Shown here: positions 41,555 through 52,301 of the stretch, piece by piece
How positions within the stretch are numbered: the first letter of the stretch is position 1
Layout of the letters: the number at the start of each line of letters is the position of its first letter
Assembly: GCA_041627895.1 (NCBI GenBank)
Contig: JBFKQC010000003.1
Coordinates: forward strand, 1-64,000
Length of the DNA: 64,000 nt
Direction: 5' to 3'
Source of the DNA: JBFKQC01 sp041627895
GTDB taxonomy: Bacteria; Pseudomonadota; Alphaproteobacteria; Rhodobacterales; Rhodobacteraceae
Notes under the pieces: generated by a model
Seen by the model: only the letters and a program-made list of their open reading frames with translations
Told to the model about the DNA's origin: nothing
Databases searched by the model: none
Made by a program: the position numbers and the translations under genes

Positions 41555-42202
41555 CTACGCGGGTTCGGTGCGTGGAAATATCTTCGCACCGTAGCCAATA
41601 AGGATAGAGAGAAAGGTAAGACCGTCATTTGCTGCCTTCGCCGCCAACTCCGGTCGATCCAGTATCTTAGATGTCGCGAACCCAAGGCTTCCGGACTCCC
41701 CGACTATGATATCCCAGTTGGAGCTTTCCGGATCGCCATGAACCAGTGAATTCATCTCTGACAAGCCGTCGCGACCCAAATTGAAGTCTTCTGGAATTCT
41801 CCCTTTGCGTGTCTCCTGTTCAATGAAATCTTTGCTCAAGTCGTTAATAATTCGTGCCAGACTGGGTCGCTTGTTATATGCCCACCCAGCTTCCCAAAGT
41901 CCGAGCTTGTTTGGAAACCTCTCAAGGTACATGAGAGTATATGCTCTCTCGCAGATAGGTCGCGTTAGCACCAACGCTCCATACAAATAAGCTTGGCGAA
42001 TTAATTCACGCTGTGAGAGAACCAAGCTTATTCCGCTGGGGACAATCTGCGTTGCCGCACGCTGTAGAGAAGTAAGCTTGATCGAATAGGACTGCGTCGC
42101 GATACGTTCGCTCTCCTTGAGCGCCGCAGCAATCACTTCGTCGAAGACCGCCAAATCGTGCAGCCCGAGGTATGGCTCTGTATCAGGTGTGAATACAGAC
42201 AT
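41555..42202 (-). CDS. AT-rich hypothetical protein (DUF5677-like)
   Basis: 215-residue soluble, helical protein with no transmembrane segment. The core REL-IRQAYLYGALVLTRPICERAYTLMYL with a later SLVHGDPE resembles DUF5677-type proteins found in many bacteria, sometimes near defence or mobile genes. Base and codon use are clearly lower in GC than flanking genes, indicating horizontal origin. Its ATG starts one base after the ettA stop; an AGGTAGG sequence spans the ettA end, so it is probably translated from the ettA message. Function unknown. Confidence 0.7.
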   Translation of the reverse strand: MSVFTPDTEPYLGLHDLAVFDEVIAAALKESERIATQSYSIKLTSLQRAATQIVPSGISLVLSQRELIRQAYLYGALVLTRPICERAYTLMYLERFPNKLGLWEAGWAYNKRPSLARIINDLSKDFIEQETRKGRIPEDFNLGRDGLSEMNSLVHGDPESSNWDIIVGESGSLGFATSKILDRPELAAKAANDGLTFLSILIGYGAKIFPRTEPA

Positions 42203-42203
42203 C

Positions 42204-43859
<1,656 letters not shown>

Positions 43860-43967
43860 CGGTGGCACCCTTGCGAAAACTGAATTCACACGCGATTTAG
43901 GCTGGCCCGCCGATGACCGCAACGCAAAGACGCATCAAGGCGTGCCGTCGATCAGGAGGAAACCCGG

Positions 43968-44354
43968 CTATTTCCGCGGGAGACTGTAGAGCAAGTTCAG
44001 AGTCGCAATCACCATCAATAGTCCGGCGAGCCAGAAACTTGAGTGCTCGAGATGAGTAAGTGTTTTCACCTCAATCCATTTGTTGCGCCAAGGCCCGGTT
44101 TCCGAAACCATAAATGCTTCGAAGCCGCCTTCGTGATATGGTATCGCACTAGCGACCAGCGCGCCGAACATTGCCGAGACGGCCAATAATATGATCGCGG
44201 CCGCTAACATATGCTTTGAAAAAGCAGTTATACCACTATCAAACCACTTCAATCCAAGTATGGTAAAGATAACCCCGATGATTGTAACGTACATTCCAAT
44301 ATGGAACTTCGTGTATTCGAAAAGAAATTCTAGCTGCTTTACGTCTGGATCCAT
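43968..44354 (-). CDS. AT-rich small membrane protein
   Basis: 128 residues with three hydrophobic segments (about 20-38, 46-70, 103-122) and a charged loop. Codon use is AT-rich compared with nadD and ettA, so likely acquired. It has no recognised family and no link to translation or NAD synthesis; the position next to ettA mirrors the AT-rich gene on its other side. Confidence 0.65.
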   Translation of the reverse strand: MDPDVKQLEFLFEYTKFHIGMYVTIIGVIFTILGLKWFDSGITAFSKHMLAAAIILLAVSAMFGALVASAIPYHEGGFEAFMVSETGPWRNKWIEVKTLTHLEHSSFWLAGLLMVIATLNLLYSLPRK

Positions 44355-44490
44355 CAGAAACTGCTTTCGTTGAATTTTCTATACTGGGTTCTAACAATGA
44401 TTGAGCGAAATTGGAAGGAAATCCGATCTCGTGTTAGTGGTGATGATGAGGGTCCGTCGGAGTGGCTATGCGGGAAAGGCAGGGGGCGAG

Positions 44491-45093
44491 GTGAGGGCAG
44501 GATTTCCGGTCGCACGACCGGGTCAGGCGATCGGGCTGTTGGGCGGGTCTTTCGATCCGCCGCATTCAGGCCACGTGCATGTGACGCGCGAGGCGCTCAG
44601 GCGGTTCGGGCTGGACCGGGTATGGTGGCTGGTGAGCCCGGGCAACCCGCTGAAGCCGGAGGGGCCGGCGCCGATCGCGCGGCGGCTGGCGGCGGCGCGG
44701 GCGGTGATGCGCCATCCCAGGGTGGTCGTCAGCGACCTCGAGGCACGGCTGGGCACGCGGTACACGGCGGCGACGCTGAAGGCGCTGACGCGGCGCTATC
44801 GGGGCGTTCACTTCGTCTGGCTGATGGGGGCGGACAACCTGACATCGTTTCACAAATGGGAACAATGGCGGTGGATCATGCAGACTGTTCCTATCGGTAT
44901 CGTGGCGCGGCCCGGCGACCGCGACGCGGCGCGGCACTCGAAAGCCGCGGCACGGTTTCGCCAGGCGCAGCTAAGGGGCCGTCATGCCGTGGTTTTGCCC
45001 GGGCGGGCGCCACCTTGCTGGTGTTTTGTGAACGTGCCTATGGTAGATATGTCCTCGAGCGAAATTCGTGCGCGCGGGGACTGGGTGCGCTAG
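44491..45093 (+). CDS. nadD: Nicotinate-nucleotide adenylyltransferase NadD
   Basis: About 200 residues from the GTG at 44491, which follows CAGGGGGCGAG; upstream ATGs at 44443/44446 are possible but give an unconserved leader. The nucleotidyltransferase motif IGLLGGSFDPPHSGH and the late motif SSSEIRARG are intact. NadD makes nicotinate adenine dinucleotide in NAD biosynthesis. It precedes dacB on the same strand with 37 bases between. Confidence 0.9.
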   Translation: MRAGFPVARPGQAIGLLGGSFDPPHSGHVHVTREALRRFGLDRVWWLVSPGNPLKPEGPAPIARRLAAARAVMRHPRVVVSDLEARLGTRYTAATLKALTRRYRGVHFVWLMGADNLTSFHKWEQWRWIMQTVPIGIVARPGDRDAARHSKAAARFRQAQLRGRHAVVLPGRAPPCWCFVNVPMVDMSSSEIRARGDWVR

Positions 45094-45130
45094 GTTGTTG
45101 AGGCTGCCGGAACAAGGTTAATTTCGCCCC

Positions 45131-46636
45131 ATGGGGGAGATCGGTAACAGGTCCAGGATCACGCGGCGTCTTGTGCTCGGCGCGCTGTTCGGCGGCGTCG
45201 CCGGGCATGCGCTGGCCAGCGCCCCGCTGTCGTCGATCCGTCCCCTGCCCCGGGCGGCGGATGCCCGGAGCCGCACGGCCCCGGCCGCCGACGACCTGAT
45301 CGCCGAGGCCCGGCTGACCGGCAAGGTGGGCTATGCGGTGGCCGACGCGCGTACCGGCGACATGCTGGAGGCGCGCAATCCGCTGCTGGTGATGCCGCCG
45401 GCGAGCGTGACCAAGTCGATCACCGCGCTTTACGCGCTGGACCGGCTTGGGCCGGGATACCGTTTCCGCACCCGGCTGATCGCCGACGGACAGGTGATGA
45501 GCGGGCGGTTGAAGGGCGACCTGATCCTGGCGGGCGGCGGCGACCCGACGCTGGACACCGACGCGCTGGGCGAGATGGCGCGCGAACTGAAGGCGAAGGG
45601 CGTGCGCGAGATCACCGGGCGGTTCCTCGTGCATGGCGGGGTCCTGCCGACGATCCCGTCGATCGACCCCGACCAGCCCGATCACGTCGGCTATAACCCG
45701 ACGATTTCCGGGCTGAACCTGAACTACAACCGGGTGCATTTCGAGTGGAAGCGGCAGTCGGGCGGCTATGCGCTGACGCTCGACGCGCGGGCCAGGAAGT
45801 ACAGCCCGCAGGTGGCCATCGCCCGGATGAGCGTCGTGGACCGCAAGGTGCCGGTCTACACCTATTCCGACCAGGGCGGGGCCGATCACTGGACCGTGGC
45901 GAAAGGCGCGCTGGGCAAGGCGGGCAGCCGCTGGCTGCCGGTGCGCAAGCCCGAGCTTTACGCGGCCGAGGTGTTCCAGACGCTGGCGCGCTCGCACGGC
46001 ATCGTCCTGCCGCGGGCGAAGGTCGCAGGCGGCGGCAGCGGCGGCGCTGTCCTGGTCGAGCACACCAGTGCGCCGTTGCGCGATATCCTGCGGGACATGC
46101 TGAGATATTCCACCAACCTCACCGCCGAGGTCGTCGGGCTGACTGCAAGCGCCGCGGGCGGGGCGCCCGTGCGCTCGCTGGAGGCCTCGGCCGCGCGGAT
46201 GAGCGAGTGGGCGCGCGGCAATCTCGGGGCGCGGAAGGCGAGCTTCGTCGATCATTCCGGGCTTGGTGGCGCCTCGCGGATTTCGGCCGGCGACATGGTG
46301 CGGGCACTGGCGAACACCCGGTCCCGGTCGGGTCTGGCGGGGATACTCAAGGAGATCCCGATGCGGAACGCCAAGGGCGAGCCGCTGCCGAACCACCCGA
46401 TCACGGTGCGCGCCAAGACCGGCACCTTGAACTTCGTCAGCGCGTTGGCGGGCTATATGACGGCGCCCAACGGGCGCGAGCTGGTCTTTGCGATCTTCAC
46501 CGCGGACGTGCCGCGGCGCGAGAAGATCACCAAGCGCGACGGCGACATACCCGAAGGCACCCGCGCCTGGCGCGCAAGGTCGCGCCGGTTGCAGCAGGGC
46601 CTTATCGAGCGCTGGGGGGCGGCGTACAGGAGTTAG
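45131..46636 (+). CDS. dacB: D-alanyl-D-alanine carboxypeptidase/endopeptidase (PBP4, DacB)
   Basis: 501-residue penicillin-binding protein class C: catalytic SxxK in PPASVTKSIT (about residue 98), SxN in RYSTNLTAEVVG (about 326-328), and KTG in VRAKTGTLNFV (about 425). An N-terminal segment (RITRRLVLGALFGGVAG) resembles a Tat-type signal with twin Arg, which fits export to the periplasm. It trims or cleaves peptidoglycan stems. The start at 45131 follows AACAAGGTTAATTTCGCCCC; SD unclear but the family N-terminus fits. Confidence 0.9.
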   Translation: MGEIGNRSRITRRLVLGALFGGVAGHALASAPLSSIRPLPRAADARSRTAPAADDLIAEARLTGKVGYAVADARTGDMLEARNPLLVMPPASVTKSITALYALDRLGPGYRFRTRLIADGQVMSGRLKGDLILAGGGDPTLDTDALGEMARELKAKGVREITGRFLVHGGVLPTIPSIDPDQPDHVGYNPTISGLNLNYNRVHFEWKRQSGGYALTLDARARKYSPQVAIARMSVVDRKVPVYTYSDQGGADHWTVAKGALGKAGSRWLPVRKPELYAAEVFQTLARSHGIVLPRAKVAGGGSGGAVLVEHTSAPLRDILRDMLRYSTNLTAEVVGLTASAAGGAPVRSLEASAARMSEWARGNLGARKASFVDHSGLGGASRISAGDMVRALANTRSRSGLAGILKEIPMRNAKGEPLPNHPITVRAKTGTLNFVSALAGYMTAPNGRELVFAIFTADVPRREKITKRDGDIPEGTRAWRARSRRLQQGLIERWGAAYRS

Positions 46637-46674
46637 CGCGCGGCCCTGGCAGCGGACCCCTCGGCGGCGGCCGG

Positions 46675-47097
46675 TCAGACGGTCTGGTGCCGCGCCCGGG
46701 CGCCGCGTTCGATGGCGGCGGCGTGAAGGCGGTCGATCTGCAACTCGTAGCGGATCTCGGCGAGGAACCGCAGTTCCTCTTCGCCGAGCCGTCCGTCGGC
46801 CGCGGCCACGTCGCAGGCCAGCGCATAGGCGGTCTCGTAGAGCTTGGGCGGCAGGCTGTCGCGGATCAGGCCGAACAGCGCATCCAGCCCTTCCTCTTCG
46901 GCGAAGAGATCGAAGACGATGGTCGAGACCTTGTGCAGGTCGTTCTTGTCGTACTCTGCGAAGACCGGCATGTGATCGACGATCGACTCGATCGACACGA
47001 GCTCGGCAGTGCGGATGTTCTGATCGCTCGCGGATATGGCGATCATGACCGCGACGAGCGCGTCCTGAGGCGAAAGCGATGGATTGTCCGTGGGCAC
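46675..47097 (-). CDS. TerB-like (tellurite resistance TerB/DUF533-type) protein
   Basis: 140-residue all-helical protein with the TerB pattern: ALVAVMIAISASDQNIRTAELVSIESIVD in the first half and ACDVAAADGRLGEEELRFLAEI in the second, the two acidic metal-binding-like repeats of the family. Starts with GTG at 47097. TerB proteins have unclear roles in tellurite and phage resistance and in stress responses. Convergent with dacB, divergent from lysK. Confidence 0.8.
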   Translation of the reverse strand: MPTDNPSLSPQDALVAVMIAISASDQNIRTAELVSIESIVDHMPVFAEYDKNDLHKVSTIVFDLFAEEEGLDALFGLIRDSLPPKLYETAYALACDVAAADGRLGEEELRFLAEIRYELQIDRLHAAAIERGARARHQTV

Positions 47098-47212
47098 TTG
47101 GCACTGTCCTGAGAGCTGTTGTTGCGGTGCAGCATATTGACGGGCGGTGGCCCGGGCAATAGTCAGTGGCGTCCCGGGGGCGGAGGGTCACCGGAAAGCG
47201 AGAGAAAGTGAT

Positions 47213-48799
47213 ATGTCCGATCTGCGCGACGCCGCGATGAGTTCGAAGGCCTGGCCTTTCGAAGAGGCGCGCCGGGTGCTGAAACGCTACGAGGCGGCGC
47301 CGCCGAAGAAGGGCCACGTGCTGTTCGAGACCGGCTATGGCCCGTCCGGCCTGCCGCATATCGGGACCTTCGGCGAGGTGATGCGCACGACGATGGTGCG
47401 CCGCGCCTTCGAGGCGATCAGCGACATCCCGACCAAGCTGATCTGTTTCTCCGACGACATGGACGGGCTTCGCAAGGTGCCCGGCAACGTGCCGAACCAG
47501 GCGCAGATGAAGGAAGACCTGCACCTGCCCTTGACCCGCGTGCGCGACCCTTTCGGCACGCATGACAGCTTTGGCGCGCACAACAACGCGCGGCTGAACG
47601 CGTTCCTCGACAGTTTCGGCTTCGAGTACGAGTTCGCCTCGTCGACCGAATACTACACCTCGGGCCGCTTCGACGACGCGCTTCTGACGGTGCTGGAACG
47701 CTTCGACAAGATCATGGAGATCATGCTGCCGTCGCTCGGCGGCGTCGAGTCGAGCCGGGTCGAGACCTATTCGCCATTCCTGCCGGTCAGCCCGAAGACC
47801 GGCCACGTTCTGCAGGTTCCGACGCTGGAGCGCAACGTCGCCAGGGGCACGATCGTCTACCGCGAGCCCGACGGCGAGAAGATCGAGGTTCCGGTGACCG
47901 GCGGGCACGTGAAGTTGCAGTGGAAACCGGATTGGGGGATGCGCTGGGCGGCGCTGGGTGTCGATTACGAGATGTACGGCAAGGACTTGATCCCCTCGGC
48001 CGAGCTTTCCGCCAGGATCTGCCGTGCATTGGGCCAGACGGCGCCGGAGCTTTACAATTACGAACTGTTCCTCGACGAGAACGGCCAGAAGATTTCCAAG
48101 TCCAAGGGCAATGGCCTGTCGATGGAGGAGTGGCTGACCTATGCCGCGCCGGAATCCCTGGGCTATTTCATGTACCAGAAGCCCAAGACGGCGAAGCGGC
48201 TGTATTTCGACGTGATCCCGAAGGCGGTGGACGAGTATCACCAGCAATTGCGCGCCTATCCCGGCCAGGATGCGGCGCAGAAGCTGGCGAACCCGGTCCA
48301 TCACGTCCATGCCGGGGACGTGCCGGAGTCGCGGATGGTCGTGCCGTTCGCGATGCTTCTCAACCTCGCCTCGGTTTCGGCCGCCGAGGACAAGGAGCGG
48401 CTTTGGGGCTTCATCCGGCGCTATGCGCCCGACGCCTCGCCCGAAACCCATCCCGACCTCGACGCGGCAGCGGGATTTGCGGTGCGCTACTACAACGACT
48501 TCGTAAAGCCCGCCAGGGTGTTCCGGGCGCCCGACGCGCGCGAGCGTGCGGCGATGGAAGACCTCGCGGCCCGGCTTGGTTGCTGGGAAGGCGGGCTCGA
48601 CCCCGAAGAGCTGCAATCCATGGTCTTCGCCGTGGGCAAGGCGCACGGTTTCGAGCCGCTGCGCGACTGGTTCAAGGCGCTCTACGAGGTTCTGCTGGGT
48701 GCCAGCCAGGGGCCGCGGTTCGGCGGTTTCATCGCGCTTTACGGCATCGACGAGACCCGTGCGCTGATCGAGGCGGGGCTGAGCGGCGAACTGGGCTGA
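47213..48799 (+). CDS. lysS: Class I lysyl-tRNA synthetase
   Basis: 528-residue class I LysRS, the form used in alphaproteobacteria and archaea rather than the usual class II. The HIGH motif is in SGLPHIGTFGE (about residue 43) and the KMSKS motif is KISKSKGN (about 295). Domain length and C-terminal anticodon-binding part fit. ATG 47213 follows AGAAAGTGAT. A rho-independent terminator (48841-48863) follows the stop. Confidence 0.95.
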   Translation: MSDLRDAAMSSKAWPFEEARRVLKRYEAAPPKKGHVLFETGYGPSGLPHIGTFGEVMRTTMVRRAFEAISDIPTKLICFSDDMDGLRKVPGNVPNQAQMKEDLHLPLTRVRDPFGTHDSFGAHNNARLNAFLDSFGFEYEFASSTEYYTSGRFDDALLTVLERFDKIMEIMLPSLGGVESSRVETYSPFLPVSPKTGHVLQVPTLERNVARGTIVYREPDGEKIEVPVTGGHVKLQWKPDWGMRWAALGVDYEMYGKDLIPSAELSARICRALGQTAPELYNYELFLDENGQKISKSKGNGLSMEEWLTYAAPESLGYFMYQKPKTAKRLYFDVIPKAVDEYHQQLRAYPGQDAAQKLANPVHHVHAGDVPESRMVVPFAMLLNLASVSAAEDKERLWGFIRRYAPDASPETHPDLDAAAGFAVRYYNDFVKPARVFRAPDARERAAMEDLAARLGCWEGGLDPEELQSMVFAVGKAHGFEPLRDWFKALYEVLLGASQGPRFGGFIALYGIDETRALIEAGLSGELG

Positions 48800-48840
48800 G
48801 GCGGCGCAGTGCCGGTCGCGGCTGGCGCCCAGTCCGGGCC

Positions 48841-48863
48841 CACGTGGCGTTCACGTGTTTTTC
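48841..48863 (+). terminator. Terminator of the lysyl-tRNA synthetase gene
   Basis: CACGTG-GCGTT-CACGTG followed by TTTTTC: a six-base-pair stem with a five-base loop and a T-run, 42 bases after the stop. Confidence 0.75.
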
Positions 48864-48930
48864 AGGAGTGAATGAAACGTAACCGCGTCTTCTTCTGAAA
48901 ACCCTTATATCTGAATAAGTTACCCGATTT

Positions 48931-48974
48931 CCAACTATCCGGATATCCAACTATCCGGATATCCGAATATCCGG
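48931..48974. repeat. 16-bp tandem repeat
   Basis: CCAACTATCCGGATAT occurs twice in perfect tandem (48931-48946, 48947-48962) and once in degenerate form (CCGAATATCCGG to 48974). It sits in an AT-rich pocket of a 420-base gene-free stretch between lysS and the DUF4864 gene; the remainder of that stretch has no further recognisable element apart from the terminator above. Confidence 0.8.
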
Positions 48975-49220
48975 TTTTCTGGCGGTCGGTTCAGGAGATG
49001 CGGGAAGCGCACGGTTGGCCGGCCGGTGGTGCGCCGAGCGGTCGTTGCAGGTCGCGAGGCCGTTGCGGGCAGCGGCGCTGTTCCAGGCGGCGAGCGCTAC
49101 CGGCACTCGCGCGCCGCCGGAACAGTGTTCGCCTTGGGATCAGCCGGGATTTCCGCGGCGATAATGAAACCGGACGGGGCCGGCGAACGTAACTATGCAA
49201 TAGGGCAATGGAGGACTGCG

Positions 49221-49622
49221 ATGTTGCGATTTGTTTTCGCCACGCTGCTGGCGCTTTCGCTGGCCGGCCCGCCGGCGGCGCAGGAGGACCCGGTCACGGG
49301 CGTGATCGCGGCGCAGATCGAGGCGTTCCGGCAGGACGACTTCGCGGCGGCCTTCGGGTTCGCATCGCCGATGATCCGTGGGCTTTTCGGCACGCCCGAG
49401 AGGTTCGGCGCGATGGTGCGGCGCGGCTATCCGATGGTCTGGCGTCCGGCCGAGGTGCAGTATCTCGACCAGCGCATCGAAGGGCCGTTCACCTATCAAA
49501 AGGTGCGGATTCGTGACGGTGCCGGGACCTATCACATGCTCGAATACCAGATGCTGCCGACGCCCGACGGCTGGCGGATCAACGGGGTGTGGTTCCTGGA
49601 CGCGGCAGACCTGGCGGCGTGA
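49221..49622 (+). CDS. DUF4864-type secreted protein
   Basis: 133 residues with a signal peptide (LRFVFATLLALSLAGPPAAQ) and a mature NTF2-like region: IEAFRQDDFAAAFGFASPMIRGLF, then GPFTYQKVRIRDGAGTYHMLEYQM and GWRINGVWFLDA, the DUF4864 layout. Start ATG 49221 has GGAG at correct spacing. Cystatin-like/NTF2 fold proteins of this type are periplasmic or secreted; role unknown. Confidence 0.75.
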   Translation: MLRFVFATLLALSLAGPPAAQEDPVTGVIAAQIEAFRQDDFAAAFGFASPMIRGLFGTPERFGAMVRRGYPMVWRPAEVQYLDQRIEGPFTYQKVRIRDGAGTYHMLEYQMLPTPDGWRINGVWFLDAADLAA

Positions 49623-49632
49623 GGCGCCCGCG

Positions 49633-50499
49633 CTATTCGGCCGCCGGGACGAGGCGAGATCGGCGGCGATCCAGGTAGCGCCCGAGCCCGGCGCGGTATG
49701 TCCGGGAGACGCGGCGCGCCTGGCGGTGGCTGTGCAGGAACGCGGCCGGGCGCACGTCTTCGCAAAGCACCTCGTTCAGGATCCTGTGGAAGCGCCCGGC
49801 ATCGTGCACGGCGCCGAGCGCAGGATGCCCGCCGAAGCTGAGCGGTACCGGAGTGAGGCCGGGAAAGGCGTCGCAGATCAGTGCCTTGTGCAGCCGGTCC
49901 GCGCGGATCGCCGGGTCGTGGATCACCGCGCCGCGCAGGTGTCGGCCGTATTCCAGATTCAGGTGGTCCTGGTGGGCGTCGATCAGCCTCGCCTCTGCCG
50001 GGTAGCGATTCTCGAACGGGGCGATCTCTGCCCGGATCGAGTATTGCGGCGACACCAGGATGGCCTGGGTCAGGCCGAGATCGGGAGCCAGCAGCAGCAC
50101 CCCGTAGCCGCCCATGGAAAAGCCGAAGCCGGTGGCCTGGTCGAACCGGGCCGAGAAGTGGCCGAGCGCCCGGCGCAGCGCCGGCAGGTCGGCGTTGAGA
50201 AACCAGTCGTTCGCGGCGGTCTCGATGGTGAGGCACGCGCAGTCGGACCTGCCGAAGCTGTTGCCGGGGGGCGCAATCCCGAAGCCGCTGCGGTCGGCGC
50301 GCCAGAAGTCGAACCGGACGACGAGGCGCCCGCGGTCGGGCCAGGCGCAGGTCGCGCGCAATCGGTCGCCCGAGAAGACCGGTATGCCCTGCGTATCCGG
50401 GTCGGACGGCATCGCCCGTGCGGACCTGCGCGGCACGCGGCCGGGCGGCGATGTTTCCGGCCCGGCACCGGGCGGCCCTGGAGTCAGGGCGCCGGTCAC
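49633..50499 (-). CDS. Alpha/beta-hydrolase fold protein
   Basis: 288 residues if the GTG at 50499 (overlapping the RTX esterase stop, GTGA) is used; an ATG at 50412 would remove a low-complexity 29-residue leader. The nucleophile elbow GFSMGGYG marks the Ser-dependent hydrolase fold; later LSFGGHPALGAVHDAGRFH could supply the His. Without a signal peptide or lid motif its substrate is unknown. It is coupled to the upstream SGNH-RTX gene, suggesting a shared surface-polymer or signalling job. Confidence 0.7.
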   Translation of the reverse strand: MTGALTPGPPGAGPETSPPGRVPRRSARAMPSDPDTQGIPVFSGDRLRATCAWPDRGRLVVRFDFWRADRSGFGIAPPGNSFGRSDCACLTIETAANDWFLNADLPALRRALGHFSARFDQATGFGFSMGGYGVLLLAPDLGLTQAILVSPQYSIRAEIAPFENRYPAEARLIDAHQDHLNLEYGRHLRGAVIHDPAIRADRLHKALICDAFPGLTPVPLSFGGHPALGAVHDAGRFHRILNEVLCEDVRPAAFLHSHRQARRVSRTYRAGLGRYLDRRRSRLVPAAE

Positions 50500-52301
50500 A
50501 GCAGCAGGATATCCAGGTAATCGCCCGGGGCGTCGCCGATCTGCGCCGTATCGACGATACCACGAAGATAGATCGTGTCACCGCCCCCGAGGTCGATGAC
50601 GAGGTCGCCGCCATCGACGGTGTCGCCGTGTTCGGTCAGGAATTCGGCGCGTGTATCGCCTGCCCCGCCGCCGAAGTCGTGACCGATGAGTGAAATCTGG
50701 TCGGTGCCGTACTGGAAATCCTCGATCCGGTCGTGATCCTGCCCGGTTCCGACAACGAAGATGTCCGCGTGCTGCCCGCCGATCAGCGTGTCGTCGCCGG
50801 GGCCGCCGATCAGCGTGTCGCGGCCCCAGGCACCGTCGATGACGTTGTTGCCGGAATTGCCGGTGATCAGGTTGCCCATGGAATTGCCGGTGGCGTCGAT
50901 GTCGCCCCGCCCGGTCAGCGTCAGGTCCTCGACATGCTGGCTGTGGTCGCGGAGCGCGTAATCGGCGCTGGCAAACACATGGTCGTGGCCCCTGCCGGCC
51001 GCTTCGAGGACGGCGTCGTCGCGGCTGTCGACGTGGTAGGTGTCGTCGCCCTGGCCGCCGCGCAGCACGTCGCGCCCGCCACCGCCGATCAGCGTGTCGT
51101 CGCCCCAGGCCCCGTCGAGCCGATTGTCGCCCGTATTCCCGGTGATCCGGTTGCCGGCCGAATTGCCGGTTGCGCCGATGTCGGCGCCGCCGGTCAGGGT
51201 AAGGTGTTCGAGGAACTGGCTGTGGTCGCGCAGGCTGAACGAATCTGCCGAGATCACGAGGTCGGTGCCGCGGCCGGCGGCCTCGACGATGGTGTCGCCG
51301 GGGCCGGCAAGATAGGTGTCGTCGCCCTGCCCGCCGTGCAGCGTGTCGGCGCCGCCGCCGCCGATCAGCGTATCGTCGCCCCAGACCCCGTTCAGCAAAT
51401 TGTCGCCGGCATTGCCGACCAGCACGTTGCCGTGCCCGTTGCCGGTGGCGTCGATGTCGGCGGTTCCCGCAAGCGTGAGATCCTCGATGAACGCGCTGTG
51501 GTCGCGGAGCGAGAACGAGACGGTACTGACCACCTCGTCATGGCCGCCGGAAGCATGTTCGATGACCCGCACGCCGCTGCTGGAGACGTTGAAGACATCG
51601 TCCTGAGCGGTTCCGACGAGAACGGTTTCGCCGGGCGACCCAACGCCGGCCTGCAGTTCGCCCGGATCGGGCAGCGCCGCAACGAGGGACACGGCGAGAT
51701 GCTGCGCGAAGCCGTCATCATAGTGCCACAGGTCGCGGAACATCGCCCCGGCAGCGATGCCCGATTGCTGCGCGACGGTATCGGGGTCGATCAGCGAAAT
51801 CCGCGGGCTGGACTGCGCCAGTTCCTGGTGTTCCGAGATGATTTCGTCCCAAAGCGGCAGATCGGCGGCGGCGGGCGCATGGTCGGAGAGCGTCGAGAGC
51901 AGCACGTCGGCGGTGTCGATTCCGCTGTCGCGCGGTCCGATCGCAGCCTCGACCCCGGCCTCGAAGCCGGCCAGCAGGTGCACGAACCTGTCGCTGTAGG
52001 CCGCGGCGTCGACGAAGCCGTATGTGTCGCCCTCACCCTGAACCCAGACGAAGCCCGCGACACGGGCGGTCGGGTCGGCAAGCAGCGCCGCCACGGTCTT
52101 GTCGATCAGGTCGGCGGGCAATTCGCCCGGGGTGGCCCAGTCCGGCCCCGACTTGGCATAGGTCAGCGGCGCGCCGGGTGCGTGCGCCTCGACAAGCGTG
52201 AAGCCGCCGGCGCCGTACTTGGCGACCAGGGCGTCGCGGAAGGCGTCCGCGATGGTCCAGGCATTGCTTTGCCCCGCCAGAACGAAGATCGGGTTCCCCA
52301 T
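50496..52301 (-). CDS. SGNH esterase fused to RTX repeats
   Basis: 601 residues. Residues 1-240 form a SASA/carbohydrate-esterase-like SGNH domain: catalytic Ser in LAGQSNAW near residue 11, VWVQGEGD (block with Gly/Asn-type oxyanion residues) and a late DLWHYDDGFAQHLA that may carry Asp/His. From about 260 the protein is built of RTX calcium-binding units arranged in tandem about 92-residue repeats (each with DTLIGGGGxDxLxGGQGDDTY and LRDHSQxxExLTLTG). The C-terminus (LDILLL) suits type I secretion. Probably an extracellular esterase acting on surface or exopolysaccharide. Divergent from the beta-helix gene. Confidence 0.85.
   Translation of the reverse strand: MGNPIFVLAGQSNAWTIADAFRDALVAKYGAGGFTLVEAHAPGAPLTYAKSGPDWATPGELPADLIDKTVAALLADPTARVAGFVWVQGEGDTYGFVDAAAYSDRFVHLLAGFEAGVEAAIGPRDSGIDTADVLLSTLSDHAPAAADLPLWDEIISEHQELAQSSPRISLIDPDTVAQQSGIAAGAMFRDLWHYDDGFAQHLAVSLVAALPDPGELQAGVGSPGETVLVGTAQDDVFNVSSSGVRVIEHASGGHDEVVSTVSFSLRDHSAFIEDLTLAGTADIDATGNGHGNVLVGNAGDNLLNGVWGDDTLIGGGGADTLHGGQGDDTYLAGPGDTIVEAAGRGTDLVISADSFSLRDHSQFLEHLTLTGGADIGATGNSAGNRITGNTGDNRLDGAWGDDTLIGGGGRDVLRGGQGDDTYHVDSRDDAVLEAAGRGHDHVFASADYALRDHSQHVEDLTLTGRGDIDATGNSMGNLITGNSGNNVIDGAWGRDTLIGGPGDDTLIGGQHADIFVVGTGQDHDRIEDFQYGTDQISLIGHDFGGGAGDTRAEFLTEHGDTVDGGDLVIDLGGGDTIYLRGIVDTAQIGDAPGDYLDILLL
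50808..51640 (-). repeat. Three tandem ~277-bp coding repeats
   Basis: The segment GATCAGCGTGTCG recurs at 50808, 51087 and 51363, with matching flanks (start-to-start 279 and 276 bases). They encode the ~92-residue RTX modules of the esterase and may expand or contract by recombination. Confidence 0.65.
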
